A stretch of DNA of 64,000 nucleotides from Austropuccinia psidii. Lineage: Eukaryota; Basidiomycota; Pucciniomycetes; Pucciniales; Sphaerophragmiaceae. Made by a program: the position numbers and the translations under genes. The stretch covers positions 32,131,686 to 32,195,685 of the forward strand of contig JALGQZ010000006.1 of assembly GCA_023105745.1 (NCBI GenBank). The letters run 5' to 3'. This document shows, in pieces, positions 46,313 through 60,400 of the stretch. A model generated the notes under the pieces. It was not told where the DNA came from. It saw only the letters and a program-made list of their open reading frames with translations, and made no database searches. Position 1 is the first letter of the stretch, and each line of letters begins with the position of its first letter.

Positions 46313-48340
46313 TGTAAGGTTTGACTATGAAACAATAAGTAAAGATTACTAATTTATTACTTATTGTACTCTGAATGTCCTTATGAATTGAATAAATAAG
46401 ATTAAAAATATAATAATAATAAATAATTATTATTATTATGGCGTAAAATAATTATATCATTAAATAAATATAATAATATAATTTATATTATGAAAATATA
46501 ATATAATAAATAAATATATTAATATAAAATAATTAATATATTCAAAAAGCTCTTTATTATTGTTACCAACAAATAATAAAGGCGTAAAAAATTGCTTTTT
46601 ATTAATAAAAAACAATTAATAACAATAATATTACTAATATTAAAGTTATGAATTAATATAAATACTATTTATATTAATTAGAGAATTATTAACAGAGTAA
46701 TAATAGAGAAATTATTATAATAAGAGAAAATAACCTACTTTTAACACTTAATATAATAGTTTTGAAATATTTTACGCCAAAAAATATATAAATACAACCT
46801 TTTCAAATTGTATTTACAATAAAAATAAAGAAAATTACAAATTATTCTGGATTTTTACGTGGAAATGAGTTTTAGAGAGATTTTTAACGAAAACAATTAA
46901 ATAAATGATTTAATCACGTCAAAATAGATGATTATAATAAGGTGGTCTTTGGTCTTTAATAATATAATAATTTTATATATAAAGAATAAAGAAATTACCT
47001 TTGATTTAATTGATTTAATGTTTTTGATGCATCTCAGGGGAAAATAGAGTAAAAAGAGCTCTATTTATAGTAAATACCTCCCTCCTAGAGTCCAACAGGC
47101 TTCTATTAGACGTGTACTGATCATATCCACTAGAATTGATCACCATTTTAAGGTTTGGTGATGATTACATCATGATCAAACCATATTACATCATTATTAC
47201 ACCATTATTTAGAGTTATCACTATAGCTCTAGGTTTGATGACATCAGAGGCTTGGCAGAACCCCAAATTTCGTGGATTTTATTAGTTTTAATCATAAACT
47301 CATAGTATTCACCAGTTGTATCACTCTTAAGACTGTTAAACTTAATTTAAGGTTACTGTGAGTGATCATAACTGCTCCAATTAAGCTCAAACTTTGATCC
47401 TCAATAACGTTTAAGATTTTCACGCTACAGTAATTCAAAGAGTGAATTCTGATAGCCTGGCATAACCTCATTATGCTGCCAAGAGCTTTTCATTACATAA
47501 TCAAAAATCTAATTTTGATGATTTTTCTTGTAACTCATCTTTTCTGTTGAAATTCAATATTTTAAACTTCAAACCTTGATTTCAGGGGGTTATACCCTGA
47601 ATTTAATAATAAAAATTACATCATTCTTCACAAATGAACTAGTAGAGTCCAACTGTATACTTTTTTTTAAGTTTGGAACACTTTCACAACAAAGTGGTCA
47701 ACAGCTCTGTTGATTTTTGTCAATATTTCATCATAGGTTTTAACCTTGTTTATAATTTGTAAAATAAAATTCATATCTGTGTTCTTACAGTAATTACGTG
47801 GTAACTTTATTTTTGGTTCATCATTCTATCATGTATAGTTTAGGAGATATTAGCTATGATCCTTGAATATATGTGTTGACCAAAAAAGTGCATATATTCA
47901 GGTTAATTCCTTAAGTATTAACTTTAGAAATTAGCTTATTAATTGTTTTATGTGTGGATTTTTCGTGGGGAATCCACTGGTACAATTTATTTCACATGTT
48001 GCTTCATTGGTTCTTGAGATAAATAAGGTTTTATGGTTTTTATAAGGTATTATACCTTATAACTCATTAAATATTGACTTTACAGATATGCCATAAAAAT
48101 GATATATGTGTATTTTACCATGGGGAATCCAATGGTATAATTCATTTTACATGTTGATTCATTGGTTTTTAAGTTAAACCAATTTTTGTACCAATTTATG
48201 GTATTTTTTGTATATTTAAGTAATTATTTTTAATGTATAATTATTCTAAGTAATTTTAATATAATTATATTAAAGGTATAATTATTCTAAGTCTTTTTTG
48301 TGAACTTATTGGGTATGTGGTCATATCTCAAAGGCTCACA
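46313..48340 (-). repeat. Gypsy-A 3' LTR (2028 bp)
   Basis: TGTAAGG..GGCTCACA. AT-rich, with the motif GGCGTAAA / TTTACGCC conserved in three places and an (ATA)n..(TAT)n inverted repeat near 46410-46440. Confidence 0.95.
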
Positions 48341-48356
48341 TTCCCCACCACCAAAA
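48341..48356 (-). other. Gypsy-A polypurine tract
   Basis: Read on the minus strand, TTTTGGTGGTGGGGAA directly abuts the 3' LTR start TGTGAGCC, the expected place for plus-strand priming. Confidence 0.75.
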
Positions 48357-48458
48357 AAGATTGTACCACAATCTGATATGTGTGATTAGGGTATCATCCA
48401 CTGTCCTACCTCTTCATTAGACTTTATCAGTCCTGAAGCTCAATAATGCTTGATTTTG

Positions 48459-51400
48459 TTATTCTTTAGGTTTTCTTTCATGTCTAAACCTCCTCAGTAG
48501 TTTATCAGCATTTGTTATATCTTTCTCAAGTAGCCATTCATCTTCTTGAGTTGGATTCCTATACCTTACAAGGTATTCTCTTTCTTTTTTGTTCCTTGTC
48601 CTTCTTTCTTTAAGGACTTTTACAATTCTTTTTTTCTTCTCCTTCTTCCAAAGGGGGAATTTCAAGTGGGGGTTTATTTCTTAGTGGAAATAATTCCTTG
48701 TCACTTGAGCTGTAAGGTTTTATAAGACTTACAGGGAAAGTTGGGTGTTTATTCATTAAATCACCTGTAAGTTCCAATTGTACAGCATTGGGTCCATGAA
48801 GTGCTTTTACCATAAATGGTCCTGAAAAGGAATCTTTCAATTTCTTTGGTCCTTTTATGTTATTAAAGTTAAGAGTTGATACTAATACCAAATCTCCTAT
48901 TTTGAAGTCAGGTGGTTTATGACTTTTGTCCCATCTTTCTTTTGCATATTTGAAAGAGTCTTTCATGCATCTGTTTGCATGGTGTCTTGCTTTGTCAAGC
49001 CTTATCTTAAAACTGCTTGCTGTTGGATGTATGTCCACTAAGTCCTTTTTGAGGGTATCATAAGGAAGTCTTGGATTCTAACCTTTCTCTAGCATTGCTG
49101 GTGTTTTGCCAGTAGAAGAATGGATTGATGTCTTATATGCCAGTTCAAGTGCTGGTATTAGTGTACACCAATCATGGGTGAAACCATCAGAATCTTTGAA
49201 TTCTAGCCCATAAGCACAGAATCTTCTGATCATGTCCTCTAAGGTCTGTATCATTCTTTCTGCTAAACCATCAGTTTGGGGATGGTAAGCTGTTGAGAAT
49301 GATAGCTTTGTCCCAAATAAGTTATGGAGATTTGTCCATAATGCTGAAGTGAACTTTGGGTCTCTGTCACTTATAATATTTTGGAATAAGCCTGTGTGGC
49401 TAATGACTTTATTCCATATCATTATGGCTGTATCCATAGCTGTGTCATCTTTATGACATGGTAAGAACATGGGAGTTTTACTGTACCTGTCAACTAACAC
49501 TAGACATGCATTATAGCTCCTGTCTCCTCCTGGAGGTAGTGCTGTTACCCAATCCATGTGAACTATTTCCCATGGGGATTTTGGTTCTTGGATTTGGATC
49601 ATCATTCCAAATTTCTTTCCTGTGGCTCTGTTGGCTTTTTGACATCTGTCACAGGTTTGGCAGTACTCTGAAACATCTTTATTCCAATTTGGCCACCAAG
49701 AGCAGGTTTTCACCCTCTATAGTGTCCTATCTTCTGAGAGATGTCCAGATGCAACACTATCATGACACTCATGTAAAATAGTGTTTATTAGTGTTCTATC
49801 TGTTAAGGCCATAACACATGTGTGTATTGTTCTATGGTAAAGGATTCCATCAAGGAGGTGGAATCTTCCTTCATCATATGCCTTTTTCCATATTTCATCT
49901 AGTTTTGATGAAAGTGATGGATCTTTGCAGTCTTTCATTAGAAGCTGGCTTAAGATATGGCAATTTTTGTCTGTCTTATAGCTTTCTTTAACTTGGTTAA
50001 AGAATTCTGTGCCTATGTCTGTGACACATATTCCTTCTATATGGTGCTCTTCTTGTGGTACCCATGCTGGATTGTCAGGGGTATTTGCTAAAGCCCATCT
50101 GCTAAGACCATCTGCATTTTTATGAATATTTCCAGATTTATGTACAATAGTCATATTTCCTATATATTTTTGGATAGCAATTTGCCATCTCAGCATATGT
50201 CTATTTGGAGTCTTCATATTTAATAGTGATTTCACAGCATTACAGTCTGTGATTACATCAAATACTGTGCCATCCAAATAATGATGCAGTTTTTCTAAAG
50301 CCCACACTAGGAATAAGCATTCCATTTGGCTTTCTCCATACCTTGCTTCTGTTGGCTTTATTTGCCTTGAAATGAAACAAATTGGTCCTTCCACTGGTTT
50401 ATCATTGATAATTTGTGTTTGGTGAAGTGCAGCACCTAATTCCTCTCCACAAGCATCAATGTATAGTTTGAAAGGTAGTTTCCAATCTGGCATTAGAAGA
50501 AATGGGGCATTTGTTAGTGAATTTTTCAATTCTTCATATGCCTTGACCCTTTCTTCAGTCATTTCATAAACTGTTTGTTGGTCACATAATTTATATAAGG
50601 ATTTGGCAATTTTTGCAAAGTCCTTTATATGCTGTCTATAGTAACCAGCAAATCCTAAAAATGATTGCATTTCTTTTTTGGTTTGAGGCATTGGTTTGAG
50701 TAGTACTGCTGCTACTTTATTTTTGTCTATGCCTAGACTAAGTCCAGATACAACATGTCCTAGTGCTTTTAATTCACTATATGCAAAATGACACTTTTTC
50801 AAGGAAATTTTCATATTCACTTGGACTATTTTTTGTAGTACCCTTTCTAGTCTTGTAAGGTGATTTTCCCAAGTTTCTGAGCAAACTATGATATCATCAA
50901 TATAGATAATTAACCATCCTTCTGATAATTCTTCAGGGAATATGGTATTCATCATTCTTTGATAATGGGAAGGTGCATTTTTTATCCCAAATGGCATTCT
51001 TAAGTATTCAAAAATTCCACAATGGACTATTATTCTTAGTAGTTTCTTGGCATTTTCTGTTAAAACATTTTGATGAAAACCCTTAAGAGCATCCATAGCT
51101 GTGATGAACTTAGCTTGTGACAATTGGGTCAATGTCTCATGGATTCTTGGTATTGGATATCTGTCTGGAATGGTATAGGTGTTCAGGGCTCTGAAGTCTC
51201 CTACCATCCTTGATTTTCCATTATGCCAAGTTATAATGACAGGTGTAGTAACTTCTACTTGTTCATTATGTCCAACCTTTCTTAATACTCCAAGGTCCAT
51301 TAATTCTTTCATGTGCACCTCTAAGGCTTCTCTAGCTCTTGGACTGGCTGGATAAGCAGGTCTTCTTAATAAAGGTGGGTAAGGCTTTTCTACATTAAGA

Positions 51401-52422
51401 ATTATATCCACTTCATGTCCAATTATGGCTCCTAGTGGCTCTTTGTCAGTTGCAAAGGCATTTTTGTACTTAAATAAGAGGTCAATCAATTTTTCTTTCA
51501 TTTTTTCTGTTAATTCTTGATTGAATTCTGCCTCTTTAAGTTGTTCAGATATGAAAAGTTCTTTTTCTGGAATTTTTTCTTCCTTCTTAATAACTGTGAT
51601 TTGTTTTTTGTTATTTAAGAAGCCAAAATTTTGTCTTTTGTTATCTCCTATGGTAAAATATCTGTCTTTTTGGTTGGAGATATCTATACCATAGATTGAT
51701 AAGTAGTCATTCCCAAGTATGAAATGATTACTAGTACAGTTGTCCATTACTACAAACTCTACTTTAATTCTGACACATTGTGAGGGATGAGGAAAAATTA
51801 GTGTTAAATCAATTATTCTAAGGGGCTTCATGCTCTCACTTGCACTACTAAATTTGACACCTTGTATTGGCATAAGTTTTTCTTGCCAGTTTGGGACAAT
51901 GGTTTTTAAATAACTTTTGCCAACACAAGTTCAATATGCTCCTGTATCCAAGTTAACTTTTCCTTCTTGGTTATCAACCATAACAATACTTATACTTGAT
52001 TTTCCAGCTGTATATCCCATTCCTCTTGCAGGTTTGGTTCTATACATTTTGGCATCTTGTATGTTTGTCAGGTTTGTGTCAGATGTTCCAACTTGTGGTA
52101 AGTTTGAATTAACATCCAGTACTTCATAAATTATATCAATATTATTAATTTGTGCATTAATTATATTGATTTCATCACTTTCAGAGCTTTCTGACTCTTC
52201 TGTCTCTTTTTCAGAGTCAGATTCCTCTTCTTTGTCATTGTGGTTTTCTGTTTCCACAATTTCATTAATCTTTGCTTTTTTAAGGCAATTATTGGCTAAG
52301 TGTCCAATACCTCCACATTTATGGCATTTTCTTTGCTCATTATTGTTGGATGTATTGGGCTTAAAGGATTCTTTTGATTTATCTTTTTTGATAAATGGTT
52401 TATTTGGGCTTTTAATGTCCAA
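48459..52422 (-). pseudogene. Gypsy-A pol: protease, RT, RNase H, integrase, chromodomain
   Basis: From 52422 down: zinc knuckle CHKCGGIGHLANNC, acidic linker, protease VNLDTGAY then a [19 protein letters not shown] with [33 protein letters not shown] and [13 protein letters not shown], RNase H with [16 protein letters not shown] and [12 protein letters not shown], then integrase: [19 protein letters not shown] zinc site, HMDWVTALPP, IISDRDPKFTS, AYHPQTDGLAERM (DDE complete). Stops: TGA 51931-51933, TAG 49717-49719 within the zinc site, and TAG 49078-49080. A +1 shift near 48650 precedes the chromodomain (EREYLVRYRNPTQEDEWLLE), which in chromoviruses targets integration to marked chromatin. 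The same frame runs from 52422 to 48610, so damage is light. Confidence 0.9.
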
Positions 52423-54238
52423 TTTTTGTTCTTGTCACTATATCTTCTAGTGCATTTATATACTCTTCTGTGGAGTATGGTTCTATACATCTGCTTCTTA
52501 GGGCATGTTCTAGTTCCCCTTCACATTTTTTAAGTATTTTCATGTGCACCATCTTTTGTGACATTTCTGGGTACAGTGCGTTAAGCCTTTCAACTTGTTT
52601 CAAGAACCAAGTTAAAGGTTTGTCTTTCTCTGGGTCAAAGAAAGAGTTTTCAAATGCATTTTCTATCTTATACCTCCAGGAATCATTTTCCCACTTGGTG
52701 ATTATTTCTTGTTTCCACCAAGACCAGGTATTTTTACCATTTGTTTGTCTTATGCAATAATACCATCTTTTTGCAGATTTCTCAAACAATGAATGTAATC
52801 TTGCAGTGATTAATTCATCTGGTATGGCATAGTCTTCTTGTAACATGTCAATTGTTTTAATAAATGACATGTGGTCATATTCACCTTCTCCTGTGAATGT
52901 TGGCCATTCCTTCAATTGAGGTGCTTCCTTCATTAAGACTTGGTTATTATCTTGGTGACTCAAGTCTGTTATGAAAGGATTTGATAATTCCTCTTTTGTT
53001 TTAACAGGGCTTCTTATATGAGAAAATGGAGTTGATAACTTTGGCATATTTAAATTAGCCTCATTAACTTTATCCATTTTTTCAGTAATAAGCCTTATTT
53101 CACTCTGAATATCATCTTTCAGATGCATTCTTGCTTCATCACTTTTTTCCACATGGTCCAAAAGTAATTTTTGGTGTGATGAAGTCTTTTCTTCAAATTT
53201 TTCTACAGAAATACTTAATTTATTTAATTTTTCTGTAAGATTGTCAATACTCACATCATAATTGATTGTCAAAGTCTTGTCTTTGATATCTTTTATGTAT
53301 TTATACAATTCTTGTTGTCCTTGTATTAATTTTTGAGTATTGTCAATTAAATTCTTTGGTTTATTATTTTCAACAATAAACTTAATGTTGTCAATTTCTT
53401 TCTTGTTTTGCACAACAATTTTTGTTAAAGAAGATAAATTGTTATTTATTTCTTGTAGTGATAATAAACTATCTTTAATTTCTTTTAGAGGTAATATACT
53501 ATTTTTAATTTCTGTTAAAATATTTACAACATCTTTGGACAAGGTTATTTCTTTGGGAAATGAGGTTGTCTCATTCTTTGCTCTTCCTTGTCCTTGAATT
53601 CCATCAAGGTTCTGGCCATGATGTAAACATTTTCCATGGCATCCTTTTGGATTCTTGGGATCATGTAGCTTGGGGAATATGGTTTCCTCCAATGCTTTTT
53701 CTTGTTCTTCTTCCCTTCTTGGGGAAGTGGGCTGGCTTGAGGCTTGCTGGTAGAAGCTACTGGGGCTTCTTCCTTGGTTGCCTCCCTCTTTTTGGCGTGG
53801 TAATCCTTGATTTTTTTGATTTGAGGTTTGTATGACAGTGGATTCCATCCATTAGAGTATTTCACTATCTCATCCTCTTTGAGGAACTTTTTCAGGATGT
53901 GCCAGGAGTTCATCACTCCTTGGTGTATTTGAGGCAGCATTTCCCAATCTTTGTCCTTGTACACTGTGTAATACTGCTTGTACTGGCTCATGTAGATGTC
54001 TATTTGAGCCCTCTGAATGTGATTTGTACCTATTTGAGTTACTCATACTTAGCTCCAATTCAGGTTCAGATATCATGGGCATTTCTGGGACTTGCCTTTG
54101 GGATAAGGCACTTCCTTGTGTGGATTCTGTTCCACTGGGGATATTGCCCTTTCTTTTCCCTTTTTAGGGATCAGTTCTACCTCTGAGTCCAGCTCCATCT
54201 GATTGGATGGAGTATTGGGAACCTCTTCTGGTAGTCAT
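52412..54238 (-). pseudogene. Gypsy-A gag
   Basis: Likely ATG at 54238 (MTTRRGSQYSIQSDGAGLRG). The frame continues through SNSNRYKSHSEGSNRHL, a long coiled-coil-like region with repeated ILPLKEIKDSLLSLQEINN heptads, and the capsid-type core LKEWPTFTGEGEYDHMSFI, ITARLHSLFEKSAKRWYY, AFENSFFDPEKDKPLTWFL, ending VTRTKIGH at 52412. Stops at about 54167, 53870 and 53855. The zinc knuckle lies in the next (pol) frame: since it normally belongs to gag, a frameshift mutation near 52420 is more likely than programmed shifting. An upstream exon at 54460-54313 (GPTIQDSE then GTGAGC donor) may be spliced on. Confidence 0.8.
53545..53991 (-). CDS. Overlapping open frame within gag (148 aa)
   Basis: A stop-free frame, shifted relative to gag, reads MSQYKQYYTVYKDKDWEMLP .. 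SWHILKKFLKEDEIVKYSNG .. GKKNKKKHWRKPYSPSY .. ARTLMEFKDKEEQRMRQPHF. It looks like ordinary protein and stays open where the gag frame has stops, so it may be the true reading at this point, joined to gag by splicing or shifting. I recall the same open frame in other Austropuccinia gypsy copies (unverified). Function unknown. Confidence 0.4.
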   Translation of the reverse strand: MSQYKQYYTVYKDKDWEMLPQIHQGVMNSWHILKKFLKEDEIVKYSNGWNPLSYKPQIKKIKDYHAKKREATKEEAPVASTSKPQASPLPQEGKKNKKKHWRKPYSPSYMIPRIQKDAMENVYIMARTLMEFKDKEEQRMRQPHFPKK

Positions 54239-54950
54239 AATTTAAGAAAGTAAGAAATAAAAGTATTTTAGGATAAAAATTCTTTTTATGGCAATTATAA
54301 AAGAGGTGCTCACCTTCAGAGTCTTGAATGGTGGGTCCTGGAAAGTCTAATTTCATAGCCTTCTTTCTTTTGGTGATAACTGGTGTTGGAGAACTTTGAC
54401 AAGTTTCTTCCACCAATCTCTCAACAGTAGCTTGGTTGTCTTCTGTTGGGTTATCTTCAAACACTAAAAAAGACAAATAAATATAAGTCTTTTTATAACA
54501 AGTGTTATTTTTGGTAAGATATGGCAATTTCCCACGTAGAAATTGCTTTAATATCTTTAATGAATAAAGAAATGAATAAAAATGAGTAAAAATAACTTTT
54601 TTTTTTTATTGTTTTTTAATATTTTTTATATTTTTTATTTTTAAGGAATAAAATAAAAATTAATATGATTCTTTATAAAATTAAATTATAATAAAAATTA
54701 TTTTTAATTTATATAATATCTTTTTTAATCACTAGAGTCACTCAAAGAAAGTTCTTGCAAGTCTAAGGATGTGAAAAACCACGTGTAAGACAGTACAATT
54801 GCTTTCCAAATGCCTCAATAGCTTTTAAAATCAATAAAATATAAGATTATTATATAATTTTATGATTATAAATATAATTTATTATTGGATAAACCCAATG
54901 AGAATCTTTTTGAAGGTCTTTTAAGTAAATATCACGGCCAGGCCCCCAAA

Positions 54951-56869
54951 TGTAAGGTTTGACTATGAAACAATAAGTAAAAATTACTAATTTATTACTT
55001 ATTGTACTCTGAATGACCTTATGAATTGAATAAATAAGATTAAAAATATAATAATAATAAATAATTATTATTATTATGGCGTAAAATAATTATATTATTA
55101 AATAAATATAATAATATAATTTATATTATGAAAATATAATATAATAAATAAATATATTAATATAAAATAATTAATATATTTAAAAAGCTCTTTATTATTG
55201 TTACCAACAAATAATAAAGGCGTAAAAAATTGCTTTTTATTAATAAAAAACAATTAATAACAATAATATTACTAATATTAAAGTTATGAATTAATATAAA
55301 TACTATTTATATTAATTAGAGAATTATTAAGAGAGTAATAATAGAGAAATTATTATAATAAGAGAAAATAACCTACTTTTAACACTTAATATAATAATTT
55401 TGAAATATTTTACGCCAAAAAATATAAATACAACCTTTTCAAATTGTATTTACAATAAAAATAAAGAAAATTACAAATTATTCTAGATTTTTACGTGGAA
55501 ATGAGTTTTAGAGAGATTTTTAACAAAAACAATTAAATAAATGATTTAATCACGTCAAAATAGATGATTATAATAAGGTGGTCTTTGGTCTTTAATAATA
55601 TAATAATTTTATATATAAAGAATAAAGAAACTACCTTTGATTTAATTGATTTAATGTTTTTGATGCATCTCAAGGGGAAAATAGAGTAAAAAGAGCTCCA
55701 TTTATAGTAAATACCTCCCTCCTAGCGTCCAACAGGCTTCTAGTAGACGTGCACTGATCATATCCACTGGAATTGATCAATATTTTAAGGTTTGGTGATG
55801 ATTACATCATGATCAAACCATATTACATCATTATTACACCATTATTTAGAGTTATCACTATAACTCTAAGTTTGATGACATCAAAGGCTTGGCAGAACCC
55901 CAAATTTCGTGGATTTTATTAGTTTTAATCATAAACTAATAGTATTCACCAATTTTATTACTCTTAAGACTGTTAAACTTAATTTAAGGTTACTGTGAGT
56001 GATCATAACTGCTCCAATTAAGCTCAAACTTTGATCCTCAATAACTTTTAAGATTTTCACGCTACAGTAATTCAAAGAGTGAATTCTGATAGCCTGGCAT
56101 AATCTTAGTATGCTGCCAAGAGCTTTTCATTACATCATCAAAACTCTAATTTTGATGATTTTTCTTGTAACTCATCTTTTCTGTTGAAATTCAATATTTT
56201 CAACTTCAAACCTTGATTTCAGGGGGTTATACCCTGAATTTAATAATAAAAATTACATCATTCTTCACAAATGAACTAGTAGAATCCAACTGTATACTTT
56301 CTTTTAAGTTTGGAACACTTTCACAACAAAGTGGTCAACAGCTCTGTTGATTTTTGTCAATATTTCATCATAGGTTTTAACCTTGTTTATAATTTGTAAA
56401 ATAAAGTTCATATCTGTGTTCTTACAGTAATTACGTGGTAGCTTTATTTTTGGTTCATCATTCTATCATGTATAGTTTAGGAGATATTAGCTATGATCCT
56501 TGAATATATGCGTTGACCAAAAAAGTGCATATATTCAGGTTAATTCCTTAAGTATTAACTTTAGAAATTAGCTTATTAATTGTTTTATGTGTGGATTTTT
56601 TGTGGGGAATCCACTGGTACAATTTATTTTACATGTTGTTTCATTCGTTCTTGAGATAAATAAGGTTTTATGGTTTTTATAAGGTATTATACCTTATAAC
56701 TCATTAAATATTGACTTTACAGATATGCCATAAAAATGGTATATGTGTATTTTACCATGGGGAATCCAATGGTTCAATCTATTTTACATTTTGATTCATT
56801 GGTTTTTAAGTTAAACCAATTTTTGTACCAATTTATGGTATTTTTTGTATATTTAAGTAATTATTTTTA
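54951..56869 (-). repeat. Gypsy-A 5' LTR, first part
   Basis: Matches 46313-48240 nearly base for base; stops at the MULE duplication TATTTTTA (56862-56869). To its left, 54541-54950 is the leader; the minus-strand sequence TTTGGGGGCCTGGCC next to the LTR is the primer-site candidate. Confidence 0.95.
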
Positions 56870-56914
56870 GGGTATTGGTAAAAACACGTAAGCAAATTGG
56901 TATGAACACGTAAG
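56870..56914 (+). repeat. MULE left end with doubled ACACGTAAG
   Basis: ACACGTAAG at 56884 and 56906; mirrored at the right end by CTTACGTGT at 61151 and 61172. Probably paired transposase sites. Confidence 0.8.
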
Positions 56915-57435
56915 GGGTGCCCTGGGCCCATTTTTAATTAAAAATGAAACACAACAATGCCTGTATTGGGCCAAAACATGCCCAAAAGAGGTTTTTTCCC
57001 CACAAAACCTCTCTAACTCCAAATTGTTTCAGATTTTTTTGCCCAGCCCCCCCCCCCAAAAAAAAAAGTCCAAACACCCCAACAATCCACATTATCCCCA
57101 CCCCAAACCATTGTTTTTTTTTTTGGAAAAACAGCATTACCAAAGCCATTTTGCAAAGCTTTTCACACTTTTTTTTCTTTTTTTCACCCAAAGACTGCAT
57201 TTTCCACCACAACAACCTGCTTTCAAGCCTCCAAATTTCCAATTTTTTACCTTCCCTCATCCATTAATACAATATTTAAACCACTTTCTTTCACTCTTAA
57301 CCCCTTCTGTTCATTTTTCACACCTTTTTTCACCTCTTTTTCACACTTCGAAAGGTTCTTACCCCATTCCAAATCCCCAAATCCCCCCTTTTTTTCACTT
57401 TTACACATATTTTTCATTCAAAAATTCTCCAACCC

Positions 57436-60400
57436 CCCACTGAAGGTGAATTTCAGACCCTTGAGCTTCTTTGGCAACATGTGCATAATGTTGCCAGGGC
57501 TCAGGGGTATGCTGTGTCCACCTTGAGGTCCAATATGACCCACAACCAAATTGAAATATGTTGTGATAGGTCTGGCACCCCAAATACCAACAAAAGCCGC
57601 TCCAAAACAGTCACCTCAAGAAAGCTTGACTGTCCTTTTAGACTTTATGCCAGGAAATATGCCAAGAGCACCACTTGGACTCTTAAAGTCAAAAATCCTG
57701 AACATAGCCATGATGCCACTGAAAATATCATGGCACATCCTGCTTTCAGGAAATTCAATGAGCAAGAAACATCCCAAATTGCTCAAATGTCTGAATCACT
57801 GCTCATGCCAAGGCAAATTCACGCCCAATTATGCAGCTAGAGGGAGTCTGACAGGCCTGTAATCCTTCAAGACATTTATAACCAAGTCAAGAAAATAAAG
57901 AAAGACAAACTGCAAGGCAGAAGGCCCATTGATGCTTTTATTGACACTCTCAAAGAAGAAAATTTTGTTTGGTCCTCTGCAAGGGATTCTGAGTGACACA
58001 TTACCTCCTTGTTTTTTACTCACCCCCTGGCCATAAAACTTCTGAATGGCTTTCCTCATGTCATTCTTATGGATTGTACTTATAAAACCAATAAGTACAA
58101 AATGCCTCTTTTTCATATTGTTGGATTCAGCTCAACAAATAAGACCTTTTCTGGGGCTTTTTGTTTGATGAAGAATGAAAATGAAACTTCATATACTTGG
58201 GCATTGAATCAATACATTGAAAAGGTCCTCAACAACACCAATCTTGTTCCCCCCCCAGTTATTGTTATTGACAGGGATCTGGCCTTGAAAAACTCTATTA
58301 AGAAGCTCTTCCCAGACTTCAAAGTCATGCTATGCATTTGGCACATCAACAAGGATGTATCTGCTCATTGCATGAAGAAAATTGGTCATGGCACTGATTT
58401 TGAAAATTTTATGGGCCTTTGGAATCAAGTAATATACTTCTTCATTTTATTTCATGTTATTTCACTTTTTTTCTTATTATTGTCTTTATTAATGACTTTG
58501 GGATTCTTTTCTCAGCTTATGTATTCACCCACTGAAACGTCTTTCAAAGACAACTGGAAGAAGCTTCAAAAGCAAGTTAAAAATGCTGAGGTCTTGCAGT
58601 ATTTGGAAAATACTTGGCTTCCTCTAAAGGAGTATTATGTGCCAGCCTGGACAAACCACCATTGCCACCTGGGTGTGGGCTCCACCTCCAGAGTTGAAGG
58701 TGCCCATGCCATGGTTGAACTTTGGCTACAAAAGTCCACTGGTACTCTCCTGGAGGTAGTCAGGGCACTCCACATGGCATTCAGAAAACAATTTATTGAA
58801 ATTATCAACAGAATCTCCAAAGAAATGATTGTCCATGTCAAGAATTTTCCTCCACACATCTGTGCCCTCAATGGCAAGGTGTCTCATTATGCTCTTCAGA
58901 TTGCCTTTGAAAATTTCAAAACAAAATTTCCTCCAAATGAAAAATGCACCAACAAATAAAACAATTATAAAGGCATTCCTTGCAAGCATAAGACCCAAAA
59001 GGCATTTGCCAAGGGCCAAAGGCTTGAATTATCAGACTTCCATCCTCAGTGGCATTTGAATTTGCCTGTGAGGGTTATTTAATTTCTTCTTATTATTTTT
59101 TTCTTATTAACTGATTTTACTTGTCATATTCTTCTCAGACTGGTTTTCAAGGTGATGATCAAAGTGTTGAAAAAGAAAGAAAGAATGAAGCCAAAAAAAT
59201 ATTTGAAGACATTGGGGAAGACCTGTTTCAAAGACCAATGGCAGAAATCACCCCAATACTCCAACATTTTCAAGATGTTTTGACTGGAAAAGTCCCATTT
59301 GATCAAATTCCCAAGAGTCAAGAGGATGATCAATATTATGAAGACCCTCTAGAATGCAAGAATATCTGTGGAAGACCCCAAGGAGCCAAGAATAAAAACA
59401 AAAGAGAACCTTCAAGATTTGAAATTATTGAGAGTCAAACCAAGAGACAAGGAAGACCCCCATCAAAAGTGACCAGCACAACAACTTCCAGATCCCAGTC
59501 AAATGTCCCCTCTCCAATTATGGAAGTGGACTCATCTGAAGATTCTGAAGATTCTGAGGACTCATTATCTAAATCCATCAGTTCATCAGATTCACTACCC
59601 TCAGCAACTGAATTAAATAAATCAGAAGTAACCCTTAGAAGGTCCAGAAGATTGGCAATTGGAAGCAAAACATCACAAAGAAAATCACACAAGCCTGCCA
59701 CCAGTTTGAATATCTATGATGCAATTGACCTGACCTGTGAGCATTGTCAAAGCAACTATCACACAAGTGATGAATGCTCCAAGCTGTTTGTGAGTTTCTG
59801 ATTCTTTTTAATGTAATTTTATGTTGTTTATTTTGATATTTATTCATTTTTTGAACTTATGTTATCAGATAACTGGCTCAGAAGACTTGCCCAAGTTTAT
59901 ATTGAAATACACCTTCAAGGCCATCAATGTCCAGGGTGATGGAAATTGTGGCTACAGAACAGTATCCCACTTCATTTACAAGACTCAAGATCAATGGGCT
60001 GATGTCAGAGGTGACTTGGCTGAAGAAATTCAACAAAATCAAGACCTTTATGAAGCCATGAACACCTTAATTCCCTCAGTATCCTCTTATTTGGAAAGAA
60101 TTGAATGGTATGAAGATGTTGGCCAGGCTCCAAAAAGCAAGTGGATGTCCATGCCTGACATGGGGGATCCAATTGCAAATAAGTATAAAAGACCAGTTTT
60201 CTTTTATTCCACAGCCCAATCTTTTTCTTTTTTCCCTTATTTCTGTCCTCCAAATGATAATCCCCCCATTTTCATTTGCTTCTTGAATAGTTGTGCTCAT
60301 TTTGTTCCTTTGGACATCATCATTTCTAAAGTTTATCCTGTCCCCCCCATTACTGTGAACTGGGAGATTCATGCCCAACCACAAGCCCTGGGGTGGGCTG

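Noticed and set aside
52412..52450. Programmed gag-pol frameshift site
   Set aside because: The shift lies upstream of the zinc knuckle, which should belong to gag, and no slippery heptamer is evident; a mutation is likelier.
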